Shown here: positions 8,978 to 19,920 of the stretch, piece by piece
Layout: each line of letters starts with the position of its first letter
Position numbering within the stretch: the stretch's first letter is position 1
NCBI RefSeq assembly: GCF_010731895.1
Contig: NZ_AP022596.1
Span: forward strand, 496,001-560,000
Reading direction: 5' to 3'
Source of the DNA: Mycolicibacterium helvum
Lineage (GTDB): Bacteria; Actinomycetota; Actinomycetes; Mycobacteriales; Mycobacteriaceae
Length of the DNA stretch: 64,000 bases
Translations under genes and position numbers: made by a program
Notes under the pieces: model-generated
The model's database searches: none
What the model was told of the DNA's origin: nothing
The model's input: the letters and a program-made list of their open reading frames with translations, nothing else

Positions 8978-9847
8978 ATGCCCGAACCGTTCACAACGCC
9001 GGCGATAGTCGTCGGCATCGACGGGTCACGGGGCGCCGTGCTGGCCGCGTTGTGGGCCATCGATGAAGCTGTCAGCCGCGACATCCCGCTACGGCTGGTG
9101 TATGCAATCGAACCGCCGAGCTCCGATGCGGCCAGCGCACCGGACGAGGCGCGCCAACTGGCCGGCGCGGAATCAGCGGTTCGTCACGTGGTCAATACGA
9201 TCGAGGCCACTGAGCGGCCGGTCAAGCTCGAGATCGAGATCCTGCAGGGCAAGCCGATCGCCACGTTGGTGGATGCGTCCCGCGCGGCGGCGATGGTCTG
9301 CGTCGGCGAGGTCGGGCTCAAGCACTTCGACCACGATCGCATCGGGGCCACGGCCACCGCACTGGTCACCACAGCGCACTGTCCGGTCGCAATCGTCCGC
9401 GGCTCGCAGCGGCCCACCACGCCCGGCCCAGGCTGGATCGCGGTCGAGCTCGACGAATCCCCCGACAGCGCGGCCGTGCTGCAGTTCGGGGTGCAAGAAG
9501 CTCGCTTACGGCATGCTCCGCTGCGCGTACTCAGCTCGTGGCAGTCGCGCTACACCGATGTGCACGACTCGCATGCGGTGTCCGACGGCAATCGGATGGT
9601 GCGCGCCCAACTCGATCGCCGGCTCTCGCATTGGAAGCACAAATACCCCGATCTCGACGCGCGCCCGGTCGCCATCCACGGCAGCGTGGTGAACTATCTG
9701 GCCAAGCACGGCGAGGAGATTCAGCTGGTCGTGGTGGGTGTCCGCAACGCCGAAGGCATCGAGGAACTGCTCGGCCCGACCGGGTCGGCAGCCCTGCACA
9801 ACACAGACTGTTCGGTTTTGGTGGTCGACCGTCAGCGCTTGTTGTGA
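8978..9847 (+). CDS. Tandem-domain universal stress protein (Rv2028c position)
   Basis: A 289-residue protein with two USP domains. Domain 1 begins AIVVGIDGSRGAVLAALWA and domain 2 about residue 150 (GWIAVELDESPDSAAVL). The usual G-2X-G-9X-G(S/T) ATP-binding motif is poorly kept in both halves (VGEVGLKHFDHDRIGATA and VVGVRNAEGIEELLGPTGS), so nucleotide binding may be weak. The ATG at 8978 has a GGGGGAG ribosome-binding site 7 bp upstream; an earlier in-frame ATG at 8891 lies in promoter sequence. Gene order pfkB-usp-devR matches Rv2029c-Rv2028c-Rv2027c of M. tuberculosis, where Rv2028c is a DosR-regulated USP. Confidence 0.88.
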   Translation: MPEPFTTPAIVVGIDGSRGAVLAALWAIDEAVSRDIPLRLVYAIEPPSSDAASAPDEARQLAGAESAVRHVVNTIEATERPVKLEIEILQGKPIATLVDASRAAAMVCVGEVGLKHFDHDRIGATATALVTTAHCPVAIVRGSQRPTTPGPGWIAVELDESPDSAAVLQFGVQEARLRHAPLRVLSSWQSRYTDVHDSHAVSDGNRMVRAQLDRRLSHWKHKYPDLDARPVAIHGSVVNYLAKHGEEIQLVVVGVRNAEGIEELLGPTGSAALHNTDCSVLVVDRQRLL

Positions 9848-9881
9848 CCTGTTGGAGGCCTTTGCCCGATAGTGTTGGTGC

Positions 9882-10520
9882 ATGGTCAAGGTCTTTCTGG
9901 TCGACGACCACGAAGTCGTTCGCCGCGGACTGATCGATTTGCTGTCCACCGATCCCGAACTCGAGGTGATCGGCGAGGCCGGCTCGGTCGCTCACGCGCT
10001 GGCGCAGATCCCGGCGCTGCAGCCCGATGTCGCGGTGCTCGACGTGCGCCTGCCCGACGGCAATGGCATCGAATTGTGCCGTGACCTGCTCTCCAAGATG
10101 CCCGACCTGCGCTGCCTGATGCTGACGTCGTTCACGTCCGACGAGGCGATGCTGGACGCCATCCTGGCGGGCGCCAGCGGCTACGTCGTCAAGGACATCA
10201 AGGGGATGGAGCTGGCCCAGGCGATCAAGGAAGTCGGTGCGGGCCGTTCCCTCCTGGACAATCGGGCGGCGGCGGCGTTGATGGCCAAGCTGCGCGGCGC
10301 CGCCGAGCGCTCCGATCCGTTATCGGGTCTCACTGAACAGGAACGGGTGCTCCTGGACTTGCTCGGTGAGGGCCTGACAAACAAGCAAATCGCCGCACGA
10401 ATGTTCCTGGCCGAGAAGACGGTGAAAAACTACGTATCGCGATTGCTGGCAAAGCTCGGGATGGAGCGGCGCACGCAAGCAGCGGTCTTCATCTCCAAGC
10501 TCGACCAGAGCCAACACTGA
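9882..10520 (+). CDS. devR: Hypoxia response regulator DevR (DosR)
   Basis: A 212-residue NarL/LuxR-type response regulator, very close to M. tuberculosis DevR (217 aa). The receiver domain has the acidic pair D8/D9, phosphoacceptor D54 ([11 protein letters not shown]), T82 and K104. The C-terminal HTH (about residues 145-210) has [23 protein letters not shown] and the recognition helix [16 protein letters not shown] with K179, K182 and N183. T198 is kept, while the position equivalent to T205 is Ser. It binds GGGACT-type palindromes to activate dormancy genes; several candidates occur in this window. devS starts 45 bp downstream, so the two are co-transcribed. Confidence 0.96.
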   Translation: MVKVFLVDDHEVVRRGLIDLLSTDPELEVIGEAGSVAHALAQIPALQPDVAVLDVRLPDGNGIELCRDLLSKMPDLRCLMLTSFTSDEAMLDAILAGASGYVVKDIKGMELAQAIKEVGAGRSLLDNRAAAALMAKLRGAAERSDPLSGLTEQERVLLDLLGEGLTNKQIAARMFLAEKTVKNYVSRLLAKLGMERRTQAAVFISKLDQSQH

Positions 10521-12290
<1,770 letters not shown>

Positions 12291-12304
12291 TTCTGCCGCT
12301 GGTG

Positions 12305-13186
12305 CTAACGCGCCACGATCACCGGCATCCGCGCGCCATGCACCACCGCGGTGCCGACCGAGCCCAGCAGCATTCCGGCGAAGCCGCCGCGGCCGTGGCT
12401 GCCGACCACGACCAGTTGCGCCGACTCCGATTGTTCGATCAGCTGACGAGCCGGGCTGTCGGCGACGACGACTCGGCGCACCAGCACATCGGGATAGCGT
12501 TCCTGCCAGCCGGCCAGCCGCTCGGCGAGTGTCTCTTCTCCGAGGGTCCGCATCGTCGACCAGTCGATGCCCGGGAACTCGAACACCCCGGTATCGCTCC
12601 AGGCGTGCACCGCCACCAGGTCGACCCCCCGGAAGGAGGCTTCCTCGAACGCGATCTCCACAGCTCGCTCGGACGCCGGCGAGCCGTCGACTCCGACCAC
12701 CACCGGGGCCTTCGACGGGCGCGAGGTCAGCGGGTCCTCGTCGTGGATGATCGCCACCGGGCAGTGCGCGTGATGAACCAGTCCGGTGCTGACGGACCCC
12801 AACAAGCCGCGAACCAGCGCGCCGCGACCGCGACAGCCGACCACGACCAGGTGCGCATCCTTGGACAGATCCACCAGCGTGGGCACTGCGGGACCGCTGA
12901 CCATCTCGGTGGTCACCTCGACCCTGTGGTCCTTGGTCGCCTCGGCGACGGTCTTGCACGCGTTGTCGAGGATTTCCCGACCCGCATCCTCTTGCCAACG
13001 CAGATAGCCCGACGGCACCGGCACCTCGGGAAAAGTCATGACAACCGGTGGGTTGAGAACGTGCACCAATCTCAGCGCTGCACCGCGCAGCGCCGCGCTC
13101 CGCGCGGCCCAGTCGACTGCCACCTTCGACTCCGGTGACCCATCAACACCGACAACGATGACATTCCTCATTGCGGGAGTGGACAT
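12305..13186 (-). CDS. Tandem-domain universal stress protein (Rv2005c/Rv2623 type)
   Basis: A 293-residue protein with two USP domains, each with an intact ATP-binding motif: [20 protein letters not shown] in the first and [20 protein letters not shown] in the second. It is very similar in wording to M. tuberculosis Rv2623 ([23 protein letters not shown]), an ATP-binding DosR-regulon protein that restrains growth. The ATG at 13186 is preceded by GGAAGGAG 6 bp away. It faces devS tail-to-tail with only 14 bp between and diverges from the OtsB1-like gene, exactly as Rv2005c does from Rv2006. Unlike the first USP here, this one is expected to bind ATP. Confidence 0.9.
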   Translation of the reverse strand: MSTPAMRNVIVVGVDGSPESKVAVDWAARSAALRGAALRLVHVLNPPVVMTFPEVPVPSGYLRWQEDAGREILDNACKTVAEATKDHRVEVTTEMVSGPAVPTLVDLSKDAHLVVVGCRGRGALVRGLLGSVSTGLVHHAHCPVAIIHDEDPLTSRPSKAPVVVGVDGSPASERAVEIAFEEASFRGVDLVAVHAWSDTGVFEFPGIDWSTMRTLGEETLAERLAGWQERYPDVLVRRVVVADSPARQLIEQSESAQLVVVGSHGRGGFAGMLLGSVGTAVVHGARMPVIVAR

Positions 13187-13306
13187 TTGATGCTCCTTCC
13201 GACTCGTCACGCGACCCGGCTCCTGGCGTGTTGCGAACCGATATCGCCTGCTATCACACTAGGTCTGCTGCTCGCCGTCGTCATGAGGCGTTGGTCCCAT
13301 CCGGCA

Positions 13307-13320
13307 TGGCCACAAGGCCC
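13307..13320. promoter_or_regulatory. Candidate DevR box between divergent usp and OtsB1-GH65 genes
   Basis: On the minus strand the sequence reads GGGCCTTGTGGCCA, similar to the weaker of the tandem boxes at 5481. It lies 121 bp from the usp start and 37 bp from the OtsB1-like start. The match to GGGACTTNNGNCCC is partial (two mismatches), so it is tentative. Confidence 0.35.
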
Positions 13321-13356
13321 TGATCACGGACGTCAGGTTGTGGCAGTGTCAGTACC

Positions 13357-16300
13357 ATGTCAAGCGAGAGCCCGTTCAATGGGCTTGTCGGAAGAGTTGG
13401 CGCCCCGGGCATCGGCTCACCGGTCGCCATCGATCCGCGCTATCACGACGCCGTGCTGTTCGACCTCGACGGCGTGGGGGTGTCGATGTCCGAGTCGACT
13501 CTGGCGCTGGTCCGCCGGCTCGACGAGCTCGGGGTGGGTACCGCGGTGTACTCGGCCAGTCGCAACTGCACGGCGGTCCTGGAGTCAGCCGGCATCGGCG
13601 GCTATTTCCCGGTTCGGGTCGATGGTGTGACCGCCGAGGAGCTTGGCCTGCCGGGCAAGCCGGACCCGGCGATGTTGTTGGAGACCGCGAAACAGCTCGG
13701 CGCCAGGCCCGGCCGCTGCATCGTCATCGATGACGGCGAGGCAGGGGTGAGCGCCGCGTGCGCAGGTGGATTCGGTCAGGTCATTGGCGTTGACCGGACC
13801 GGAACCACCGCGGAGAGCCTCTTGCGGTGCGGAGCAGACGTGGTGATCGGTGACCTCGCCGAGGTCATGGTGCGCGCCATCGACCGGCGGATGTCCACCC
13901 TGCCCGACGCCTTACTGTCGTTCGGTCAGTTGGCCGGCGTGATGTCCGCTCGACAGCCGTTGCTGTTCTTCGATTTCGACGGCACGCTGTCCGACATCGT
14001 CGCCGATCCGGCTGCAGCCGCTCTGGTGCCCGGTGCGGACGACGCGCTGAAATCGTTGGCTGCGCTTTACCCGGTTGCGGTGCTGTCCGGTCGCGACCTC
14101 GCCGACATCCGGTCGCGGGTCGGCATCTCGGGCCTGTGGTACGCCGGCAGTCACGGGTTCGAAGTTGTCGCTCCAGACGGCTCGCACCAGGAAAATGAGG
14201 TCGCCGCAGCGGCAGTGCCGATTCTCGACAACGCCGCCAAGGAACTGGCCGCCGAGCTGACCGGGACTCCCGGAGTTGTCGTGGAGCACAAGCGATTCGC
14301 TGTTGCGGTGCATTACCGCAATGCCGCGCCGACAGCCGTCGCCGCCGTGACGGCCGCGGTCCACCGGGCCGGCGGCCGCCACGGACTCAAAGTCACGTCC
14401 GGTCGCAAGGTCGTCGAATTGCGCCCAAACATTGATTGGGACAAGGGCAAGACGCTGGAGTGGATCACCGAGCAGGTCGCGGGCGCAGGGCCGTCACTGC
14501 CGATCTACGTCGGCGATGACCTCACCGACGAGGACGCCTTCGATTCGGTGCTGCACGATGGCATCGGAATCGTGGTGCGGCACAACGAGGACGGCGACCG
14601 GTCCACCGCGGCGCGATTCTCGCTGGCTGATCCGGCGCATGTCCGCGAGTTCATCGAACGGGTGGTGCGCGAGCACAATGTCGACCGCCAAATATCCTCC
14701 AGTCCTTGGTCGTTCACCTTCGGTGGCTACCTCCCCGAACAGGAGCGGCTGCGCGAGGCGTTGTGCACTGTCGGCAACGGCTACCGCGCTACCCGGGGAT
14801 GTGCCCCAGAGGCCGACGCTTCACCGTTTCACTATCCGGGCACCTACGCTGCCGGCCTCTACAACCGGCTCATCGACGAAATCGGCGGTGTCCGGATCGA
14901 AAACGAGAGCTTGGTCAATCTGCCGAACTGGCTGCCACTGAAGTTCCGGATCGATGGTGGCGACTGGTTCGACATCGACACTGCCGACATACTGTCCTAC
15001 CGGCAGTGCCTCGATCTGCGTCAAGCCGAGCTGACTCGTGAATTCCGGTTCCGGGACAGCTCCGGGCGCACCAGCAGGGTCGTCCAGCGTCGCATCGCGG
15101 CGATGCACCTGCCGCACGCCTGCGCGTTGGAAACGACGATCTGGGCCGAGAACTGGTCGGGCACAATCGAATTCCTGGCACTCATCGACGGCGACGTACG
15201 CAATAGCGGCGTTGAGCGTTACCGGGACCTGGCCAGCGATCACCTTGTCGCCACCACCACCGAAGAGCTGTCGCCGAATTCGACACTGCTGGTCTGTGAA
15301 ACCGTGCAGTCGCGGGTTCCGATCGCGGTGGCGGCGCGCACGAGGGTATGGCGCAGCACCGCGCAACTGGAGACCGACGGGACTTTCGTCGACGAGCATC
15401 GCCGCTGCGGACACGATTATGTGGTCACCATCTCCGCCGGTGAGTCGGTCACCGTAGAGAAGATCGCCACCACCTTCACTGGCCGCGACCACGCGATCTC
15501 CGACCCTGGTGACGCTGCCCGGCGACTGCTGAGCCGGCTCGGCCATTACGACGATCTGCGCAGCGGGCATGCCCGCGAATGGGCCCAGCTGTGGGAGCGA
15601 TTCGATATCGCGTTCGACGACAACGCCGACGCCACCCGGGTCGTGCGCCTGCATCTACTGCAGCTGCTGCAAACCGTGCCCAACCGCGCCGTCGACCTCG
15701 ACGCCGGAGTGCCTGCGCGGGGGCTGCACGGCGAGGCCTACCGCGGCCATATCTTCTGGGACGAGTTGTTCGTCTTCCCCGTGCTCAACCTGCGAGCACC
15801 GGAAACCACCCGATCGCTGCTGCGGTATCGCTACCGGCGCTTACCCGAGGCACGCCGCGCAGCGCGGGAGGCCGGCCTCGCGGGTGCCATGTTCCCGTGG
15901 CAGTCGGGCAGCGACGGGCGTGAGGAAAGCCAGAAGCTGCACCTCAATCCCAACTCGGGTCGGTGGAATCCAGACGCCAGCGCGCGCGCCCACCACATCG
16001 GGAGTGCCGTGGCCTACAACGTGTGGCAGTACTACCAGGTGACCGGGGATCTGGAGTATCTGATCGAGAACGGTGCGGAGATGCTCGCCGAGATCGCCCG
16101 ATTCTGGGTCAGCCGAGCCGAATTCGACAACACGTTGGACCGTTATGCGATCCGCGGCGTGATCGGCCCGGACGAATTTCACTCCGGCTATCCCGACGCC
16201 CCCTACGACGGTGTCGACAACAATGCTTACACCAACGTGATGGCGGTGTGGGTGATCGTGCGCGCGCTCGACGCCCTCGATGCGCTGCCGCTACGCGATC

Positions 16301-17103
16301 GGCTGGATCTCATGGAGCGGTTGGGAATTCGCGGTCGAGAGCTCGATACCTGGGACGACGTGAGTAGGCGAATGTACGTTCCGTTCCACTCCGCCGGGTC
16401 GGACTCCGGTGACATGGTGATCAGCCAATTCGAAGGGTATGGCGAATTGGCCGAACTCGATTGGCAGGCTTACCGCGAGCGCTACGGCAACATTCAGCGA
16501 CTCGACCGCATTCTGGAGGCCGAGAACGACAGCGTCAACCGCTACCGGGCTTCCAAGCAGGCCGATGTGCTGATGCTGTTCTATCTGCTGTCTGCCGACG
16601 AACTGCGGGAGTTGTTCGCCCGGTTGGGATATCGCTTCACCCCCGAGCAGATTCCGAAGACCGTCGACTACTACCTGCACCGGACATCCCACGGGTCGAC
16701 GCTCAGCGGGGTGGTGCACGCCTGGGTGCTGGCCCGCGGCGACCGCGAACGAGCGATGCGGTACTTCCAGCAGGTGCTGATGTCCGATGTCGCCGACATC
16801 CAGGGCGGTACCACCGCCGAGGGAATTCACATCGCGGCGATGGCCGGCAGCATCGACCTGCTACAGCGCTGCTTCACCGGCCTGGAGACTCGCGCTGACC
16901 GGCTGATCCTGTCCCCGATGTGGCCGGAAAGCCTTGGCCGCCTTCGGCTGCCGATTTACTACCGGGGCTACCGTCTGCACCTGACGATCCACGGGCGCAC
17001 TGCCGAGATCAGCGTCGACCCCACCGATCATCCCGCCATCGAGATCGAATGCCACGGGAAGGTGCAGCGACTCACCCCGGGGTCATCGCTGCAATTCTCG
17101 TGA
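13357..17103 (+). CDS. otsB1: Three-domain fusion: HAD hydrolase, trehalose-6-phosphate phosphatase-like, GH65 glycosidase/phosphorylase
   Basis: A 1248-residue protein corresponding to M. tuberculosis Rv2006 (OtsB1, 1327 aa), a DosR-regulon gene. Domain 1 (about 28-185) is a beta-phosphoglucomutase-like HAD module with motif I FDLDGV at 35-40. Domain 2 (about 195-440) is a trehalose-phosphatase HAD module (FFDFDGTLSD near 205; YVGDDLTDEDAF near 386). Domain 3 (about 448-1248) is glycoside hydrolase family 65, with the general-acid Glu in GPDEFHSGYPDAPYDG (about residue 940) and the phosphate-pocket-like HGSTLSGVVHA near 1112. GH65 members include trehalose, maltose and kojibiose phosphorylases. 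The three domains together resemble a disaccharide-phosphorolysis plus hexose-phosphate mutase/phosphatase unit; the true reaction is unproven. Confidence 0.88.
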   Translation: MSSESPFNGLVGRVGAPGIGSPVAIDPRYHDAVLFDLDGVGVSMSESTLALVRRLDELGVGTAVYSASRNCTAVLESAGIGGYFPVRVDGVTAEELGLPGKPDPAMLLETAKQLGARPGRCIVIDDGEAGVSAACAGGFGQVIGVDRTGTTAESLLRCGADVVIGDLAEVMVRAIDRRMSTLPDALLSFGQLAGVMSARQPLLFFDFDGTLSDIVADPAAAALVPGADDALKSLAALYPVAVLSGRDLADIRSRVGISGLWYAGSHGFEVVAPDGSHQENEVAAAAVPILDNAAKELAAELTGTPGVVVEHKRFAVAVHYRNAAPTAVAAVTAAVHRAGGRHGLKVTSGRKVVELRPNIDWDKGKTLEWITEQVAGAGPSLPIYVGDDLTDEDAFDSVLHDGIGIVVRHNEDGDRSTAARFSLADPAHVREFIERVVREHNVDRQISSSPWSFTFGGYLPEQERLREALCTVGNGYRATRGCAPEADASPFHYPGTYAAGLYNRLIDEIGGVRIENESLVNLPNWLPLKFRIDGGDWFDIDTADILSYRQCLDLRQAELTREFRFRDSSGRTSRVVQRRIAAMHLPHACALETTIWAENWSGTIEFLALIDGDVRNSGVERYRDLASDHLVATTTEELSPNSTLLVCETVQSRVPIAVAARTRVWRSTAQLETDGTFVDEHRRCGHDYVVTISAGESVTVEKIATTFTGRDHAISDPGDAARRLLSRLGHYDDLRSGHAREWAQLWERFDIAFDDNADATRVVRLHLLQLLQTVPNRAVDLDAGVPARGLHGEAYRGHIFWDELFVFPVLNLRAPETTRSLLRYRYRRLPEARRAAREAGLAGAMFPWQSGSDGREESQKLHLNPNSGRWNPDASARAHHIGSAVAYNVWQYYQVTGDLEYLIENGAEMLAEIARFWVSRAEFDNTLDRYAIRGVIGPDEFHSGYPDAPYDGVDNNAYTNVMAVWVIVRALDALDALPLRDRLDLMERLGIRGRELDTWDDVSRRMYVPFHSAGSDSGDMVISQFEGYGELAELDWQAYRERYGNIQRLDRILEAENDSVNRYRASKQADVLMLFYLLSADELRELFARLGYRFTPEQIPKTVDYYLHRTSHGSTLSGVVHAWVLARGDRERAMRYFQQVLMSDVADIQGGTTAEGIHIAAMAGSIDLLQRCFTGLETRADRLILSPMWPESLGRLRLPIYYRGYRLHLTIHGRTAEISVDPTDHPAIEIECHGKVQRLTPGSSLQFS

Positions 17104-17107
17104 CGTG

Positions 17108-18127
17108 CTAGCCCGTCTGGGTCACCGGCCCGACGACAAAGGGTCTGCCGTCGTCGAGCCATTCAGCGACGTCGGCCAACGGGCGGCGAGGTGTTGCCGG
17201 CAGCGGGTCGGCGTTAACCGCAGCCCAACCCACTCGCAGCATCATCTGGGGATAGCCACTGGTGCCGAACACGTCGGAACGCACCGCCTCGCGCGTTTCG
17301 GGGATCTCGAGCGGCTCGGTCACCGGGCACGTCGCCAGTCCCATCGCCGTCGCCGACAGCAGCACAAGACTCGTTGCCTCCCCGGCACGCAGCCGGGCCA
17401 GGTCGTCATCGGTCTCAGTGCCCAGCGCGAGCAGGACGGCGTTGTCCTCGTCGGGGGAGGTCTCCACCGGCTGAGCCAGCACCGGACCGGCGAACACCCG
17501 AGCCGGGACCGCGGCGTGCGCATCCGATGTCGGGGTATTGCGCGCGGGCACCCCGGCCACTGACCCGTACCGACCACTCCAGGCGTTGAGTTCCAACAGG
17601 TAATCAGTGTCATCGGTGTGCTTGCGCACCGACGCAGCGATGATCGCGCTGAGATGGGGCAGCAGATCGAGTTGGCGCAGCATGACCCCGGCGCGGGCCG
17701 CGCGGGCACCCATCAGCGCGATATCGCCACCGGGCACCGGCCACGCGCTGTAGTTGCGCCGATCCGTGCGGCGCCGGGCGATCGCGGCCGCGAGCGTGAT
17801 GTCGAGCTCCCCCGGTCGCTGCGGGTGTACCTCGATCGACGCCAGGTGATCGGGATCGACGGGGTTGGGGAAGCGGCGGATCTTGGCCCCCCAACCCATC
17901 GCGGCGAGCGCGACCGCGCAGTGGTGCAGGACGGCACCGCAACTCACCAGCAGGTCACGCCGGTCGGGGTCGACTTTCGGCAGGTGCCGGCTGCGGTCGG
18001 CATACAGGTGCAAACTGTGCGGTCCGACTTGCCAACGCCATGGCTGCGAGTTGTGCACCGAGGGTGCCTGCGTCGCGAGGGTCAGAACGGCCCGAACCAC
18101 ATCAGGGTCGGGAAACTGCGCACTCAT
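17108..18127 (-). CDS. Acg-family nitroreductase-like protein (Rv3127/Rv3131 type)
   Basis: A 339-residue second member of the Acg subgroup, with TQAPSVHNSQPWRWQV, LVSCGAVLHHCAVALAAMGW, FPNPVDPDHLASI, ARRRTDRRNYSAW and a C-terminal TPRRPLADVAEWL. Two homologous nitroreductase-like halves are evident, as in Acg. In M. tuberculosis the paralogues Rv3127 and Rv3131 are DosR-induced. The start ATG 18127 coincides with the family N-terminus; 35 bp upstream on the minus strand is a good DevR-like box. It is convergent with the OtsB1-GH65 gene with only 4 bp between stops. FMN binding is likely, catalytic activity uncertain. Confidence 0.88.
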   Translation of the reverse strand: MSAQFPDPDVVRAVLTLATQAPSVHNSQPWRWQVGPHSLHLYADRSRHLPKVDPDRRDLLVSCGAVLHHCAVALAAMGWGAKIRRFPNPVDPDHLASIEVHPQRPGELDITLAAAIARRRTDRRNYSAWPVPGGDIALMGARAARAGVMLRQLDLLPHLSAIIAASVRKHTDDTDYLLELNAWSGRYGSVAGVPARNTPTSDAHAAVPARVFAGPVLAQPVETSPDEDNAVLLALGTETDDDLARLRAGEATSLVLLSATAMGLATCPVTEPLEIPETREAVRSDVFGTSGYPQMMLRVGWAAVNADPLPATPRRPLADVAEWLDDGRPFVVGPVTQTG

Positions 18128-18161
18128 GTCTCCACTGTCGCCCGCACCCCCACGATCTGAC

Positions 18162-18199
18162 AGAGACGTAAGTCCCTTGCTCCGGGGACTTGTGCAGCC
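18162..18199. promoter_or_regulatory. Paired candidate DevR boxes upstream of the second Acg-type gene
   Basis: On the minus strand AAGGGACTTACGTCTCT (18162-18178) matches 12 of 14 positions of the DosR core. A plus-strand half-matching element, GGGGACTTGTGCAGCC, follows at 18184-18199. The first site is 35-50 bp upstream of the ATG at 18127, the expected distance for activation. The pair lies in the gap before the stop of the SRPBCC-like gene at 18229. Confidence 0.65.
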
Positions 18200-18228
18200 G
18201 GACCGCGAGGTGGCCCACCCCGGCGGTG

Positions 18229-18837
18229 TCACCCGCTTCTGCCCCCGCGCCAGCCCGAGTCCGCCTCCGCGTCCGCCTTGATCTGGCGCAGCGTGGCACG
18301 CAGGATGTGGGCCACGAACGGCCGGATCAGCCACCAGTACCGCGCGAAGCGTTGACGAGACCGGGGATCGGTTGTCGCGGTGCGGCATTCGTAGCTCAGG
18401 AGGGTCGCGTCCACCCCGTAGGGCAAAGCCGAGAAGTTGGCGGCGATCTTGCCCCAGCCCGGCTCGGCAAAGCCACGGAATTCGGCGGCGTCGACGCTGC
18501 GCCACTCGATGACCGGCTGCCAGAATCGGCCTACGGCACCGAAAGCGATCTCGGCGCCGTCACGTTCGCCCAGTACCAGCCACCCCGGCATTCCGACGCC
18601 CTCACCGACAACCAGTCTCGGCAAGGTCGGCACCGGCCGGCCGGTCAGCCGCGATGGCAACAGTCGCACCCACATCGCCGCGTCGAGCAACGGGGTGTGC
18701 ACTGTCAGTAAATCGAGTCCGCGGGCGGCACGATAGGTGGTCGCGAGATCTGTGCGAACCAGGATGTGTTCTGCGATGGCCACGTCGTACGACGGCATGG
18801 CCGAATCGATGACCATGCCTTCGGCGCCGGTCGTCAT
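18229..18837 (-). CDS. SRPBCC (polyketide-cyclase-like) family protein
   Basis: A 202-residue protein. The motif block FWQPVIEWRSVDAAEFRGF, FAEPGWGKIAANFSALPYG and the C-terminal LLSYECRTATTDPRSR followed by FARYWWLIRPFVAHILRATL is characteristic of actinobacterial SRPBCC/START-like proteins, which bind hydrophobic ligands in a helix-grip fold. No catalytic residues can be assigned. No signal peptide is seen, so it is probably cytosolic. It is the last gene of the nine-gene minus-strand operon that begins at 24030; a 76-bp gap separates it from the SDR upstream, the largest gap in the run. An alternative internal start (Met 8) is possible. Confidence 0.6.
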   Translation of the reverse strand: MTTGAEGMVIDSAMPSYDVAIAEHILVRTDLATTYRAARGLDLLTVHTPLLDAAMWVRLLPSRLTGRPVPTLPRLVVGEGVGMPGWLVLGERDGAEIAFGAVGRFWQPVIEWRSVDAAEFRGFAEPGWGKIAANFSALPYGVDATLLSYECRTATTDPRSRQRFARYWWLIRPFVAHILRATLRQIKADAEADSGWRGGRSG

Positions 18838-18913
18838 GGCTCGATACTGGCCGAGTCCGGCGTGGCGAGGTAGGGGCCGACGTCCCGCAGGAAAGGGACC
18901 ATCGACCCGGCGC

Positions 18914-19651
18914 TCACGGGTGCCTGCTGGTCACTCCCCCGTCGACGACCAGATGGGATCCGGTGACGAACGACGCCTTCGGTGACATCAGGAACGCGAC
19001 CGCCGCGGCGACCTCTTCGGGATCGCCCAACCGGCCCATCGGCGCGGCGGCTTCGAAACCTTGGCGCACCTCGTCGATGTCCAACGCGATCTGCAGCATC
19101 GGGGTACGGATGAACCCGGGGCACACCGCGTTGACCCGGATACCGTCGGGACCCAGTTGCGCCGCCATCGAGCGGGTCAGACCCAGCAGGCCCGCCTTGG
19201 AGGCGCAGTAGGCCGGGATGAACGGATTGGCGGTCAATCCCTCGATGCTGGAGATCCCGACGATGGCAGGCCCGGCACCGGCCCGCGCGGCCTCTTGCAG
19301 GTGCGGCAGGATCAGCTGCACCAGGATCGCCTGGGCCTTGAGGTTGACGTCGAGGACGGCATCCCAGGACTCCGCGGTGTAGGCCCCCACTGGCTCCGGA
19401 ATGACCCGACCGGCCGCGTGCACCAGTCCGTCGATTCCGTCCAGCGCCGTGGCGGCCGCGTCGACGGCCGCACTCAGCGCGACGCCGTCGCACACGTCGA
19501 TCACCGCGTGCGGCATGCCGAGACCTTCGGCCACCTCGGCGACCGCCGGCGCGATGTCCCAGAGCGCGACGCGGCGCCCGTCGGCGATCAGCGCTTCGGC
19601 GGACGCCCGGCCGATTCCCGATGCCGCTCCGGTGACGATGACACCGCTCAT
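18914..19651 (-). CDS. Short-chain dehydrogenase/reductase
   Basis: A 245-residue classical SDR. The N-terminal Rossmann motif is VTGAASGIGRASAEAL, followed by VHAAGR (NAG-equivalent), the catalytic Ser in VGISSIEGL, Tyr and Lys in YCASKAGLLGL, and the post-catalytic PGFIRTPML. It oxidises or reduces an alcohol/ketone with NAD(P); the Asp in ALWDIAP after beta2 favours NAD(H). The ATG at 19651 overlaps the stop of the upstream 82-residue gene (ATGA), giving translational coupling. Homology to this family begins exactly at MSGVIVTGA, so longer upstream frames were discarded. The substrate is unknown; operon membership with FadD and Mce-associated proteins suggests a lipid or sterol-like compound. 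Confidence 0.85.
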   Translation of the reverse strand: MSGVIVTGAASGIGRASAEALIADGRRVALWDIAPAVAEVAEGLGMPHAVIDVCDGVALSAAVDAAATALDGIDGLVHAAGRVIPEPVGAYTAESWDAVLDVNLKAQAILVQLILPHLQEAARAGAGPAIVGISSIEGLTANPFIPAYCASKAGLLGLTRSMAAQLGPDGIRVNAVCPGFIRTPMLQIALDIDEVRQGFEAAAPMGRLGDPEEVAAAVAFLMSPKASFVTGSHLVVDGGVTSRHP

Positions 19652-19896
19652 GCCTGCTCCGCCTTCTCTTGCAACTCCGCCCGCCGCTGCACACTCGGCG
19701 GTTTGCCGAACCAGAGGTTCACTTTGCGCAGCTGCTTGCTGCGCCATCCGGGTTCGGTGCGGACCATAACGTGGTGGCAGTAGCCACCGCACGCGTTTGT
19801 CTCAGTCGCGCCGGGCAGCAGCAGCGGGCCGCAGAACGGACCCCCGATGACGCTGTCATCGAGCCCGGCCTCGGCGCTGATGCGCTGGATGTGCAT
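19648..19896 (-). CDS. Small cysteine-containing protein of unknown function
   Basis: An 82-residue protein that I do not recognise. It has three cysteines, at 22 (GGPFCGPLLLPG) and at 36 and 40 (NACGGYCHHVM), with two adjacent histidines; this could be a metal or Fe-S site, but that is inference. The C-terminal half is basic and probably helical (WRSKQLRKVNLWFGKPPSVQRR). A GAGGGG ribosome-binding site precedes the ATG at 19896, and the stop overlaps the SDR start (ATGA), so it is a genuine translated gene. The immediate upstream neighbour is a bacterioferritin-associated ferredoxin, which makes a redox or iron link attractive. Confidence 0.7.
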   Translation of the reverse strand: MHIQRISAEAGLDDSVIGGPFCGPLLLPGATETNACGGYCHHVMVRTEPGWRSKQLRKVNLWFGKPPSVQRRAELQEKAEQA

Positions 19897-19920
19897 TGCT
19901 CGCCCCTCGGGCGGGAAACC

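Noticed and set aside
9854..9868. Sequence resembling a DevR box just upstream of devR (GGAGGCCTTTGCCCG)
   Set aside because: The match to GGGACTTNNGNCCC needs several mismatches or a gap, and it overlaps what may be a displaced ribosome-binding sequence.
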